In this document: positions 46,432-55,234 of the stretch, piece after piece
How the letters are laid out: each line of letters opens with the position of its first letter
Numbering within the stretch: position 1 is the stretch's first letter
From: Myxococcus hansupus
GTDB lineage: Bacteria; Myxococcota; Myxococcia; Myxococcales; Myxococcaceae
Length of the DNA: 64,000 nucleotides
Direction: 5' to 3'
Assembly (NCBI RefSeq): GCF_000280925.3
Contig: NZ_CP012109.1
Location: 7,708,501 to 7,772,500, forward strand
Made by a program: the position numbers and the translations under genes
Notes under the pieces: generated by a model
Database searches by the model: none
Told to the model about the DNA's origin: nothing
The model's input: the letters and a program-made list of their open reading frames with translations, nothing else

Positions 46432-47378
46432 CGGGGCACTCCGAGCCAGCGGTTCGCGCGGTTGGCGTTGTGCGAGCGGATGTTCGGCGCCTCGAAGGGC
46501 GTCACCTCCCAGCGCGCCTGACCTCCGGCGTGCGTGGAGCCGAGGTTCTCCTCGTAGCGGTCCTCCTCGCCACGGAAGCTCATGAAGAACTGGTCTTCAT
46601 TGACACCGTCCGCCCCCGTGAGCCCCGCGAGCGCGGAGCCAGCGTTGCCACCGCCGCCGTTGGCCCGGTACACGCGCTGGGCCCACTCGTAGTAGTCCGG
46701 GTTCGCGCACCGGCGCGCGCCATTGATGTTGAGCGCGCAGGACCGGCCCTCCTCCACACCCGACAGGCCCCAGTCATCCAAGAGCATGCCGAAGCGCGCG
46801 GTGCAGCGACCTCCCGAGGCACGCCCCGCCGCGCACACCGTGAAGGCATCCGCCGCCCGGCGCTGTGACTCCTGAAAGAAGCCAGAGCGCCCCTCCTCCA
46901 GGTACCGGCCAATGCGCACGCCACGGATGCTCGAGGACGCGGTGCACCCCATGCCCTGCGTGCCCATGACGAGCGTGCCCCCGAGGTCCGGGTCGGCGGC
47001 GGCCATCACGAGCCCGCGCACGTTCCCCGGCAGCTCCGGGCGGCAGTCGACCTGGATGGGCTGCGCGCGGGCAATGGCCTGCTGGATGGCCACCCCCGTG
47101 CGGCCCATGCGCTGACGCCCGTCGAAGTCCGCGTAGCGGTTGTTGGCCTCCGCCTCGGCGGCGAGCACCGTGCCGCGACGGCCCCACTCGTTGACCTGCG
47201 GGTCGTGCATCACGCGCCCGGTGGCGTTCCACAGGGCGAAGTTGGCGGCCTCCTGCACCTTGAGCGAGAGCACGCCCACCTCGGCGAAGTAGATGCCGAA
47301 CAGGAGGATGGTGACGAACACCATCGTGCCCAGCGCCGTCTCCACCAACGACTGACCGCGTGCGTGGCGATTGCGCAT
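46428..47378 (-). CDS. TadE-like pilus assembly protein
   Basis: 316 residues. The N-terminus MRNRHARGQSLVETALGTMV is a TadE-type hydrophobic segment (QS/A-x-V-E, then about 20 hydrophobic residues, VFVTILLFGIYFAEV). The large C-terminal part is extracellular, with several Cys (CRPELPG, CTASSS, CAAGRASGGRC, CALNINGARRC) that may form disulfides. TadE proteins are minor pseudopilin-like components of Tad systems. It lies one base after the TadG-like gene's stop and overlaps the next gene. Confidence 0.7.
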   Translation of the reverse strand: MRNRHARGQSLVETALGTMVFVTILLFGIYFAEVGVLSLKVQEAANFALWNATGRVMHDPQVNEWGRRGTVLAAEAEANNRYADFDGRQRMGRTGVAIQQAIARAQPIQVDCRPELPGNVRGLVMAAADPDLGGTLVMGTQGMGCTASSSIRGVRIGRYLEEGRSGFFQESQRRAADAFTVCAAGRASGGRCTARFGMLLDDWGLSGVEEGRSCALNINGARRCANPDYYEWAQRVYRANGGGGNAGSALAGLTGADGVNEDQFFMSFRGEEDRYEENLGSTHAGGQARWEVTPFEAPNIRSHNANRANRWLGVPR

Positions 47379-47379
47379 G

Positions 47380-48900
47380 TCAGTAGCCCCTGTCGCTGGG
47401 GCCACCGCCCCGGTAGCCCACCGAGTGCAGCTCGCGCAGCGTCCGCGCGTGGCCCGAGAAGCCCGCGGCGCCCAGGCTGTCCGCGGGCCGGTCATCGCGA
47501 GAGCCCTCGGCGCTCACCAGCGTGGCGCGCCAGAAGGGGTTGAGGAAGTTGGGAGGCTCACGCCACCCGCCGCCCTGCGCCGCGGGGCGCGGCCGGTGGT
47601 AGTAGACCTGTCCCGCCGACAGGGCCACCTGGTTGCGCTGCACGTCCTCACGGCCCGTGGGGCGGATGCGGCCCAGCGGACTGCTGTTGTCGAACTCCGT
47701 TTCGGTCCCCGCGAAGCGGAAGCGGAAGAAGAGGTTCCACGGGTCCGGACGGGCCCGGCGCTCATCGCTCGCGTAGTCCCGGTACAGGATGCTGTACAGC
47801 TTGGGCTGGCCGAAGTGGTTGGACGCCCCCGCCTGGAGCTCGTCCACGTTGTAGCCAATGGAGTAGGGCCAGATGCCAGGGCACACGACGCAGGCGCCCA
47901 GCGTGTGCGTCTCGTAGGGCGGCACGCCGTCCTCGGGCGCCTGCCCCGGAGGCAACCGCGCGCCATACACGTGCTGGTCCTCGTGCGTCTGCAACTCGTC
48001 GGACATCACCCACGCGTCCAGCGCGACGGGGGGAATGGGCGGCGCCGTGGGGCAGCGCGAGGGATAGACGACGCGCCCATGGTCATGCGCCGTGGAGTTC
48101 CGGCCGGAGATGGTGTTGTACGTCGACGGGTCCATCTGCGACGCCGAGCCGTACCGACGGAAGGCCGTGGAGACGGCCGCGCCACCCGTGCCGAAGCCAG
48201 CGCTGCCGCCCGGACGGTTGTGGACCCACGTCCACCCCATGCTGCCCATGGTGGCGTTGAGCGCGGGGATGCCGCCGCCAGACGGGCACAGCGTCCCGTC
48301 ACCCACGCCGCAACTGTACGTGCCCGCCTTGATGGACTGGATGACGGCGTCCCGCTCCGGGACGTCGTTGCCACCGTTGAGCTCGGAGAAGCTCTTGGCC
48401 GCGCCCTCGGGCGGCGCGCGCAGCTCCGGATTGACGGTCTGGGCGACGCGCCGGGTGAGGTCCTGCCTCGCGATGTGGTCACTCAGGAGCCGGCCGTAGA
48501 TGTTGAGCCCGGCCCGGTACATGTTGCCGGCCCGGCCCTGGAGCTGCTGCACCTGCGTGGCGGCGGCCGTGTCCGCGGCGAACCACACGGGCGGCGGGAT
48601 GACGCCGGGGCAGGCCACGTCGTGGGCCGCGTACTCCTGGCTGCTGTTGCTGATGAGCGACTGGGTGCCGGCCATGGCCACCATGTGCGCCACCTGCGCG
48701 CGGTTCATCACCGCGATGGCGTTGAAGGCGCGCGCCGTCGCCACCGCCTGGCTGTAGGCCGCAGCGTCCGCGGCCATCTGGATTTCGACGCGCTCCTTGG
48801 CGCGCATGCCAAAGCCCAGCGTCATCAACACCATCAACGCGAGCAGCAGCAGCGTCAGCGCGAAGAACACCAGCGCCTGACCTCTGCGCGCGCGCCTCAT
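47380..48900 (-). CDS. TadG-like pilus assembly protein
   Basis: 506 residues. The N-terminus RRGQALVFFALTLLLLALMV is the hydrophobic segment of TadG (Flp pilus-associated), followed by RVEIQMAADAAAYSQAVATA, the signature in which the transmembrane segment is followed by an AADAAA stretch. A large Pro/Gly-containing extracellular domain follows. The start at 48900 is chosen because it overlaps the upstream gene's stop as ATGA; an in-frame codon 18 bases upstream also exists. The three genes form a transcription unit. Confidence 0.7.
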   Translation of the reverse strand: MRRARRGQALVFFALTLLLLALMVLMTLGFGMRAKERVEIQMAADAAAYSQAVATARAFNAIAVMNRAQVAHMVAMAGTQSLISNSSQEYAAHDVACPGVIPPPVWFAADTAAATQVQQLQGRAGNMYRAGLNIYGRLLSDHIARQDLTRRVAQTVNPELRAPPEGAAKSFSELNGGNDVPERDAVIQSIKAGTYSCGVGDGTLCPSGGGIPALNATMGSMGWTWVHNRPGGSAGFGTGGAAVSTAFRRYGSASQMDPSTYNTISGRNSTAHDHGRVVYPSRCPTAPPIPPVALDAWVMSDELQTHEDQHVYGARLPPGQAPEDGVPPYETHTLGACVVCPGIWPYSIGYNVDELQAGASNHFGQPKLYSILYRDYASDERRARPDPWNLFFRFRFAGTETEFDNSSPLGRIRPTGREDVQRNQVALSAGQVYYHRPRPAAQGGGWREPPNFLNPFWRATLVSAEGSRDDRPADSLGAAGFSGHARTLRELHSVGYRGGGPSDRGY

Positions 48901-49691
48901 GAGCCGTGGAGATTGCACGCGGGACCTCCCATGAAGTGCTCGGACATGACGGGCGTCATCATCCGCATGGCGGCGTTGACCTGGATGGGGAACAGGAAGT
49001 GGCCCTGCTCGCTCCAGCGCAGCATGCGCGTGCCCAAATCGCCCCCGGGCCAGCCATCACGGCCCAGGGTGGCGTCCGTCTCGCCCCACCACGCGGAGCG
49101 GCGCTGCACCGGCATCAGCGGGTTGGCGGCCGTGTAGCGCTGGATGTTGAAGTGGGCGAGCAGCATGCGGCTCATCACCCAGTTCGCGAACGGGATGCGC
49201 ATGTAGTACCAGGCCACCATGCGGATCTCCAACGTGCGCGCCCGCAGCGCCGCCGCGTTGTCCGTGGGCTGGTCGAAGAGGAGGTCCTCGCCCCCGGTGA
49301 GGTCCTGCGCCCACCCCGAGTCCGGCGACTCACGGACGATTTCGATGAGGGGCTCGTTGAAGTCCCGCCCGTAGGAGCTGCTCACCCGGTAGTGGTTGTG
49401 ACGCCGCGGGGAGAAGGCCGCCGCGAGCGCCTCCGCGCTGTCCGTGCGCGCCACGGTGGGCAGCATCGTCACCAGCGCGGCGTGCATCATCGGCAGGCAG
49501 TTGCCGTGGTTGATGCTGCCCGCGCGCACCGCACGGTACGCCGCCACCTGCGCCAGGATGCGCGCCTGCAGCATCATGAAGAGCTGCAGTGTCCCCAGCA
49601 CGAGGAACACCACCAGCGGAAGGGTCAGCGCCGCTTCCACCGCGGCCTGTCCCGACTGACGTCGTGTGCGTGGGGTGCTCCGGTGGATCAT
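48897..49691 (-). CDS. TadE-like pilus protein, first gene of operon
   Basis: 264 residues. The segment SGQAAVEAALTLPLVVFLVL is a classical TadE N-terminus (Q-A-A-V-E then hydrophobic). The C-terminal domain is aromatic- and Arg-rich. The start at 49691 is preferred since TGGAGG lies seven bases before it; an upstream ATG at 49706 has a poorer site. This operon lacks the ATPase and outer-membrane channel, which must be elsewhere, possibly including the CpaF at 26 kb. Confidence 0.7.
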   Translation of the reverse strand: MIHRSTPRTRRQSGQAAVEAALTLPLVVFLVLGTLQLFMMLQARILAQVAAYRAVRAGSINHGNCLPMMHAALVTMLPTVARTDSAEALAAAFSPRRHNHYRVSSSYGRDFNEPLIEIVRESPDSGWAQDLTGGEDLLFDQPTDNAAALRARTLEIRMVAWYYMRIPFANWVMSRMLLAHFNIQRYTAANPLMPVQRRSAWWGETDATLGRDGWPGGDLGTRMLRWSEQGHFLFPIQVNAAMRMMTPVMSEHFMGGPACNLHGS

Positions 49692-49821
49692 GCGCGCCTC
49701 CACCATCCTCTTTCTCGTTGATTGAGGAATCGGTCAAATGGCCCGGCGGGCTGAAGACGCGCGATTTCACTGGGAGAACAGAAGCGGTATTCCCCGAAGT
49801 GCTAGAAACACCCCCTCGCGC

Positions 49822-49835
49822 GTCCACCGGTGGAC
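49822..49835. promoter_or_regulatory. Perfect 14-bp palindrome upstream of tad-like operon
   Basis: GTCCACCGGTGGAC is its own reverse complement. It lies between the RapA-like gene's stop and the first tad gene. It could be an operator or a terminator stem with no loop; the zero-spacer form favours a protein-binding site. Confidence 0.35.
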
Positions 49836-49859
49836 ACCCCACCCGGCACTGACCTCCGG

Positions 49860-52800
49860 TCACCGATTGAGGACGAATCCGCAGGCCGAATCGAGCACCA
49901 CCTTGGCGCCCGCCAGGGCCTCCAGCAGCGCCTCGTAATGGGCGTGCTCCGCGGCGAGCTGCGCCTCCACGGCCTCGGTGGAGAGGCCCTGGTGCCCCAG
50001 GGACAGGCGCTGGCGGGCCACGGCGGCGTCGCGCTCGGCTTCAATGGCCTTGCGCGCCTGGGTGGCCAGCCTGGCCAGGTCCGCTTCGGCGGCCTTGTGG
50101 CCCACGGGCACCGCCGCGTCCACGAAGTCCGCGAAGCCCGGGAAGGCCAGCGACACCTCGTCGCCCTTGAGCGTCTTGCCCTCCTTCTCCAGCGCGGGCA
50201 GCAACGTGGGCTCGGACTTGGGCTTCCCGCCCGCGTCCGCCACCACCACATGGACGAGCGTTCGCTCCAGGAAGCGGGCGAGCTGACGGCTGGGCACCCG
50301 GGCGCCGGGGGAGGTGTCCTCCGGCTCCGGCAGTTGGACGTGGAAGAGCAGCTCCACGCCACGTCCCTTCTGGGGCCCGCGCCGCTCGATGAAGCGGAAC
50401 GCGCTGCGGCCATAGGGCCCGTCGCGCAGGAAGCCGAAGAGGGCCTCCACCAGCGAGTGGCCGGTGGCGAAGTACTCCAGCTCCTCCGCCTCCACCGCGG
50501 TGTCGCGCCAGAAGGTGCCCAGCCGGGTGTGGTCCTCCATCACGTCGATGCCCGGCAGTCCGTCCACCTTCAGCGCGTGGCCGAACTGGAAGGCCACCTG
50601 GAAGGCCTCGACCTGCTCGTCGATGTCCACGCCGATGCCCACCCGGCGCGCCAGCTCCGTGACAGTCTCTTCCAGGCGCTCGTCCAGGTCGCGGGCGATG
50701 CCCCACAACCCGTCCTCCACGTTGGACGGCGCGTCCTCCCCGTCCTCGTCCTCGTCTTCGTCCGCCTCGATGCCCATGCGCTCCTGGGCGCGCTTCACCA
50801 GGCGCTCCACCGCGGGCTTGTCGAAGCTGCGCACGTCCAGCAGCGGGTCATACGCGCGCTTCACCTGCGCGCGCGCCGCCTCCACGCGGGCCTTCAACTC
50901 CTGCGCGTACGCCATGCGCGCCTCGCGGGGCAGCAGCGCCAGCTCCGCCAGCCGCGCCTCCACCTCTTCCAGCACCGCGTCCAGGCCGCCCACCGTCTCG
51001 CCGAAGACGCCCACCGCGTCCGCCAGCAGCATCAACACGTCGGAGGCCAGCGTGCCCGCCGGGTCGAAGACGTGGATGTCCACCGGGTGCGTCTGGCCAA
51101 TGCGGTCCAGGCGGCCAATGCGCTGCTCCACCGTGGCCGGGCTCCAGGGCAAGTCATAGTGGACCAGGTGGTGCGCGAACTGGAAGTTGCGGCCCTCGCC
51201 GCCGACCTCGGTGCACACCAGCACCTTGGGCCCTTCCGGGTCGCGGAAGCGCGCCACCTGCCGGTCGCGCTCCAGCAGCGGCAAATCACCGTGGTAGCCC
51301 AGCGCCTCCACGCCCTCGCGCCCCAGCTCCGCCTGGAGCGCGTCCAGCGTGTCGCGGCTCTCCGTGAAGACGAGCACCTTCGCCGCGGGCTCCGTCTTCC
51401 AAATGCCGCGCAGCACACCCAGGAAGGCGCTGAACTTCGCGTCGCGCGAGGGCAGCCGCAGCGCGTCCGCCTGCCCCTTGAACACGGGGTTGGAGCGCAC
51501 CGCGCCCGCGAAGGCCGCGGGGCTGGACTCCAGCCGTCGCAGCACGTTGCCCAGCGGCGCGCCGCGCAGGCTGCCCCCCGCGAGCACCGCCAGCGCGGCG
51601 TCGCGGACCTTCAGCTCCTCGGTGGACAGCGCCACCGGGTGACGGTGGAGCCGGCGCGTGGAGAAGCCGCCCACCACCGCGCGGCGGTTGCGCACCAGCC
51701 GGTCACTGAGGCTGTACGTCTCCGCCAGGTGCTGGAGCAGCGCGTCGCGGTCCTTCAGCGACGACAGCTTCGTGTCCTCGGGGAAGCGCTTCGCCAGCGC
51801 CTGCACCGCGGCGGAGGGCTTGCCCCCTTCCATCAGCGCGCGCACCGCGGCGGACAGCTCCTCCTGACGCTGCAGGCGCGCCTCGAAGCCCGCGACGGTG
51901 GGCGCCGTGGCCGCGTCGATGAGCGTGAGCAGCCCGTGGTACTCCGCCGGGTCCAACTGCATGGGCGTGGCGGTGAGCAGCAGCAGGCCCCACGTGTTCT
52001 TCGCCAGCACCTGCGCGGCCTCGAAGGCGCGCTCGCCCTTGAGGTGGTGCGCCTCGTCGATGATGACCAAATCCCAGAAGGCATCCTCCTGGGCCAGCGC
52101 GCGGCGGTGCTCCTCGCTGCGCTGGAGCATCTCCAGGCTCGTCACCACCAGCGGGAAGCGCGCCCAGGGCGACACGTCCGGCGCCTCCTTGAGCGACTGC
52201 GAATAGCGGTCCGAGTCCATCAGCGTGAAGAGCTGGTTGAACTTGTGGAACAGCTCCACCAGCCACTGCACGGTGAGGTGGCTGGGCGCCACCACCAGGC
52301 AGCGCCGCGCGAGGCCCGACAGGCGCAGGGCGCTGAACACCATGCCCGCTTCAATCGTCTTGCCCAGGCCCACCTCGTCCGCCAGCACGAAGCGCGGACG
52401 GCGGGCGGACAGCACGCGCTGCACCACGCCCACCTGGTGCGGCTTCACCATGATGCGGCTGGCCAGCAGCGCGCCCAGGGCGTCGCAGCGGCGCTCGTCG
52501 TCCAGCATCAGCGCCTGCTTGCGCAGGGTGAAGGCCCTCGCGTCGCCCACGCGGCCCTCGCGCAGGGTGGACAGCAGGTCGGAGCGCGGCGGCAGCGCCC
52601 GGAGCGAGGACTCGGGCAGCTCGTCCTCCTCGTCATTCTCGATGTAGCGCAGCACGTAGCGACGCAGACCGCGCGCGCCCGGCTCCTCGCGCACCACCAC
52701 CGCCAGCCGACCCTTGTAGGTGATGACCGGCTCGCCCGGCGGCAGCGGGTACTGCACCAGGGCGCCGCCCTTGGTGGACACCAGCACCGGGGCGTCTTCC

Positions 52801-52916
52801 CGGGCAGGGAAGGCGACGAGCGCCTTGGCGCCCTCTTCCTGCAGCGACAACAGATGCCCCACGCCCCATTCGGGCTGCGGGAGGTAACGGACCTTGGAAC
52901 CTTCGACGAGAGACAT
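49860..52916 (-). CDS. RapA-like SNF2-family ATPase
   Basis: 1018 residues. An N-terminal beta domain (about 1-90; SKVRYLPQPEWGVGHLLSLQ) resembles the RapA Tudor-like fold. Two RecA-like lobes follow: Walker A ADEVGLGKTIEAG (about 188-200), DEAH box VIIDEAHHLKG, motif III LLTATPMQ, and helicase C motifs VLVCTEVGGEGRNFQFAHH and QRIGRLDRIGQ. A long C-terminal part ends with basic helices. In E. coli RapA recycles RNA polymerase; the role here is by family. The start at 52916 matches the usual MSLVEG; in-frame ATGs 30 and 39 bases upstream (52946 and 52955) are also possible. Confidence 0.85.
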   Translation of the reverse strand: MSLVEGSKVRYLPQPEWGVGHLLSLQEEGAKALVAFPAREDAPVLVSTKGGALVQYPLPPGEPVITYKGRLAVVVREEPGARGLRRYVLRYIENDEEDELPESSLRALPPRSDLLSTLREGRVGDARAFTLRKQALMLDDERRCDALGALLASRIMVKPHQVGVVQRVLSARRPRFVLADEVGLGKTIEAGMVFSALRLSGLARRCLVVAPSHLTVQWLVELFHKFNQLFTLMDSDRYSQSLKEAPDVSPWARFPLVVTSLEMLQRSEEHRRALAQEDAFWDLVIIDEAHHLKGERAFEAAQVLAKNTWGLLLLTATPMQLDPAEYHGLLTLIDAATAPTVAGFEARLQRQEELSAAVRALMEGGKPSAAVQALAKRFPEDTKLSSLKDRDALLQHLAETYSLSDRLVRNRRAVVGGFSTRRLHRHPVALSTEELKVRDAALAVLAGGSLRGAPLGNVLRRLESSPAAFAGAVRSNPVFKGQADALRLPSRDAKFSAFLGVLRGIWKTEPAAKVLVFTESRDTLDALQAELGREGVEALGYHGDLPLLERDRQVARFRDPEGPKVLVCTEVGGEGRNFQFAHHLVHYDLPWSPATVEQRIGRLDRIGQTHPVDIHVFDPAGTLASDVLMLLADAVGVFGETVGGLDAVLEEVEARLAELALLPREARMAYAQELKARVEAARAQVKRAYDPLLDVRSFDKPAVERLVKRAQERMGIEADEDEDEDGEDAPSNVEDGLWGIARDLDERLEETVTELARRVGIGVDIDEQVEAFQVAFQFGHALKVDGLPGIDVMEDHTRLGTFWRDTAVEAEELEYFATGHSLVEALFGFLRDGPYGRSAFRFIERRGPQKGRGVELLFHVQLPEPEDTSPGARVPSRQLARFLERTLVHVVVADAGGKPKSEPTLLPALEKEGKTLKGDEVSLAFPGFADFVDAAVPVGHKAAEADLARLATQARKAIEAERDAAVARQRLSLGHQGLSTEAVEAQLAAEHAHYEALLEALAGAKVVLDSACGFVLNR

Positions 52917-52930
52917 GAGCGTTCGCTCAT
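52915..52930. promoter_or_regulatory. Inverted repeat over RapA-like start codon
   Basis: ATGAGCG-TT-CGCTCAT is a 7-bp inverted repeat that includes the chosen start codon region on the minus strand. It could hide the start in the mRNA or be a chance coding palindrome. Confidence 0.25.
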
Positions 52931-53127
52931 AACCCCCTGTCTTCATGAAGGCCATTCCGTAGCGTCCCTGGCGACCCACCTCGTGCGGGAGCCCGCAGCT
53001 CGCGCCCCCGCCCCCCTGGGGCGGAGTCACCCCGTCCGCCTGGACGATGTCGTCCAGCGTGCAGTCTGGGTGATGCTTTCTTTACCGACGGCACGCCCGA
53101 AAGGGTGCCTTGGGGGGGAGTCACCAC

Positions 53128-54972
53128 ATGATGCGCCGTTGGACGTTCGCTCAGCGGGTGAGCGCGGGTCTGTCCGCCTGCCTGTTCGCCGGGCTGATGC
53201 TGCTCGCGACCCTGCTGTCCGCGGTGTACGCGCAGGCCACCACGCCCGAGGGCCACGGGGCGCTCCCCCAGGCACTGCTCGCGGGGCTGCTGGGCCTGGG
53301 CTGCGTGGCGGCGCTGGGCTTCGTCCTCCACCGCGCGCTGGCGCCGCTGCACGCGCGGCACGAGTCCAGCGAGCAGCACCTGCAGCTCCTCATGGACGGC
53401 GTGACGGACTACGCGCTGTGCTTCCTGGACTGCCATGGCCGGGTGACGGCCTGGAACGCGGGCGCCGAGCGCCTCACCGGCTGGGCCGAGGCGGAGATGG
53501 CCGGCCGCGACACGGACCGCATCTACCCCGCGGACCAGGTGACGGCGTGCGTGCCCCGCGCCCACCGCGAGCGGGCCGCGCGCGAGGGGCGGCTGCTCGC
53601 CGAGGGCTGGCGGGTGCGCCGCGATGGCAACCGCTTCTGGGCGGAGACGCTGCTCACCGCGCTCTATGACGCCCACGGCCGGCTGCGCGGCTTCGTGAAG
53701 GTGACGCGCGACATCTCCGAGCGGCGCCGCATCGAACGGGCCCAGGCGCTCTTCGCGGAAGCGGGCCGCGTGCTCCAGCCGCTGTCCGGCGCCCGCGAGG
53801 TGGGCGAGGCCCTCACCCGGCTGTGCGTGCCCGAGGTGGCGGACGCCTGCATCCTCTTCCTCCCCGCCGAGGACGGCACGGTGCGGCCCCACGCGGTGGC
53901 CTGCGCGGACACCGCCACCCCGCACCGCATGTGGGAACCGCTCCTGCGCTGCCCGGAGGACGGCGAGGTGGGCCCCGCCCGCGTGGTCCGCACCGGCCGC
54001 AGCGAGCTGCTCCCGGAGCTGGACGCCGCCCGCCCGCCGCTCGCGCTGATGGGCACCGCGCACGGCGAGCTCCTGTGCGCCATGGGCGTGACGTCCGCCC
54101 TCACGGTGCCGCTGGCCGTGGGCTCCCGCGTGCTGGGCGCGCTGTGCCTGATGTCCACGGGGACGCACCGCCGCTTCGGCGAGGTGGACCGCGCCTTCAT
54201 GGAGGAGCTGGCGGCGCGCGCCGCGCTCGCGCTCGACAACGCCCGGCTGCTGTCCCAGGCCCAGGACGCGCTCGAGCTCATCGGCATCGCCGCGCATGAT
54301 TTGGGCAACCCGCTCAGCTCCCTGCAACTGCGGCTGCGGCGCCTGAGCATGCAGAGCGCCGCCACGCCCGACACGCGGCTGCGCGAGGGACTGGCCGGGG
54401 CCGAGGGCGAGACGCGACGGCTGGGTCGGCTGGTCCACAACCTCCTGGACCTGTCCCGCCTGTCCGCCGGCCGCATGGTGCTGGACACGGAGCGGCTGGA
54501 CCTGGCGCAGTTGGTGCGCGAGGTGGCCGAACGTCACGCCGACCAGGCCACCGCCGCCGGCTGCGCCCTCTCCGTGCGCGTGGACGCGGACGCCACCGGT
54601 GACTGGGACCGCCAGCGCCTGGACCGCGTCATCACCAACCTGCTGAGCAACGCCCTCAAGTTCGGCCGGGGTCACCCCGTGGAGCTGCGCGTCCAGGCCA
54701 GCGCCACCTGCGCGCGCTTCAGCGTGAAGGACGGCGGCATCGGCATTGGCGTGGAGGCGCAGCAGCGCCTGTTCCACCGCTTCCAGCGCGTGCACCCCGG
54801 CACCCAGCACCCGGGCACCGGCCTGGGCCTCTACATCGTCCGTCAACTCGTCGAGGCCCACGGGGGCACCGTCCACGTCCAGAGCCGGACCGGGGAAGGC
54901 GCGGAGTTCACCATCGAACTCCCGCGCGAGCTAAACAAGGATTCCTGCTTAGCGCCTGAAGCAGAGGTGTGA
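53128..54972 (+). CDS. Sensor histidine kinase (PAS-GAF-HisKA-HATPase)
   Basis: 614 residues. Two membrane segments (about 15-37 and 50-72) enclose a very short periplasmic loop. A PAS domain (about 82-200; DYALCFLDCHGRVTAWNAGA) and a GAF domain (about 205-375) follow, then the phosphorylatable His in AAHDLGNPLSSLQ (about 389) and a GHKL ATPase (about 490-605; GTGLGLYIVRQLVEAHGG). No heme or iron-sulfur motif is seen, so the signal is unknown. The start at 53128 is supported by GGGGGGAG eight bases upstream. No response regulator lies next to it; the next gene on the strand is a multiheme lipoprotein. Confidence 0.9.
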   Translation: MMRRWTFAQRVSAGLSACLFAGLMLLATLLSAVYAQATTPEGHGALPQALLAGLLGLGCVAALGFVLHRALAPLHARHESSEQHLQLLMDGVTDYALCFLDCHGRVTAWNAGAERLTGWAEAEMAGRDTDRIYPADQVTACVPRAHRERAAREGRLLAEGWRVRRDGNRFWAETLLTALYDAHGRLRGFVKVTRDISERRRIERAQALFAEAGRVLQPLSGAREVGEALTRLCVPEVADACILFLPAEDGTVRPHAVACADTATPHRMWEPLLRCPEDGEVGPARVVRTGRSELLPELDAARPPLALMGTAHGELLCAMGVTSALTVPLAVGSRVLGALCLMSTGTHRRFGEVDRAFMEELAARAALALDNARLLSQAQDALELIGIAAHDLGNPLSSLQLRLRRLSMQSAATPDTRLREGLAGAEGETRRLGRLVHNLLDLSRLSAGRMVLDTERLDLAQLVREVAERHADQATAAGCALSVRVDADATGDWDRQRLDRVITNLLSNALKFGRGHPVELRVQASATCARFSVKDGGIGIGVEAQQRLFHRFQRVHPGTQHPGTGLGLYIVRQLVEAHGGTVHVQSRTGEGAEFTIELPRELNKDSCLAPEAEV

Positions 54973-55234
54973 CGTTGTAGGAACCCTGCCCTCCAGGGCA
55001 GTCCTCCATCTCCTTGAAAACACAGCGAGATGCACCCTGGGTGGATTGTTTTCCCAGAAGTTGAACAAATCTGCTCGTTGCAGATAATCTTCGTACGGCT
55101 AAAAAGGCTCGAACCGGGGAAACCCGGAAACGGGAGAGGCCAACCCACACCGCCCCACAGGCGACGGGTGACACGGCCCACTGGCCCCAGGCGCCATGGC
55201 GGCGTCGGCTTTCACACGTACGAGGAGTTGCACC

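Noticed and set aside
49830-53669. 1279-codon plus-strand open frame over the RapA-like gene
   Set aside because: Antisense shadow of a well-supported ATPase; composition dominated by Arg, His and Gln.
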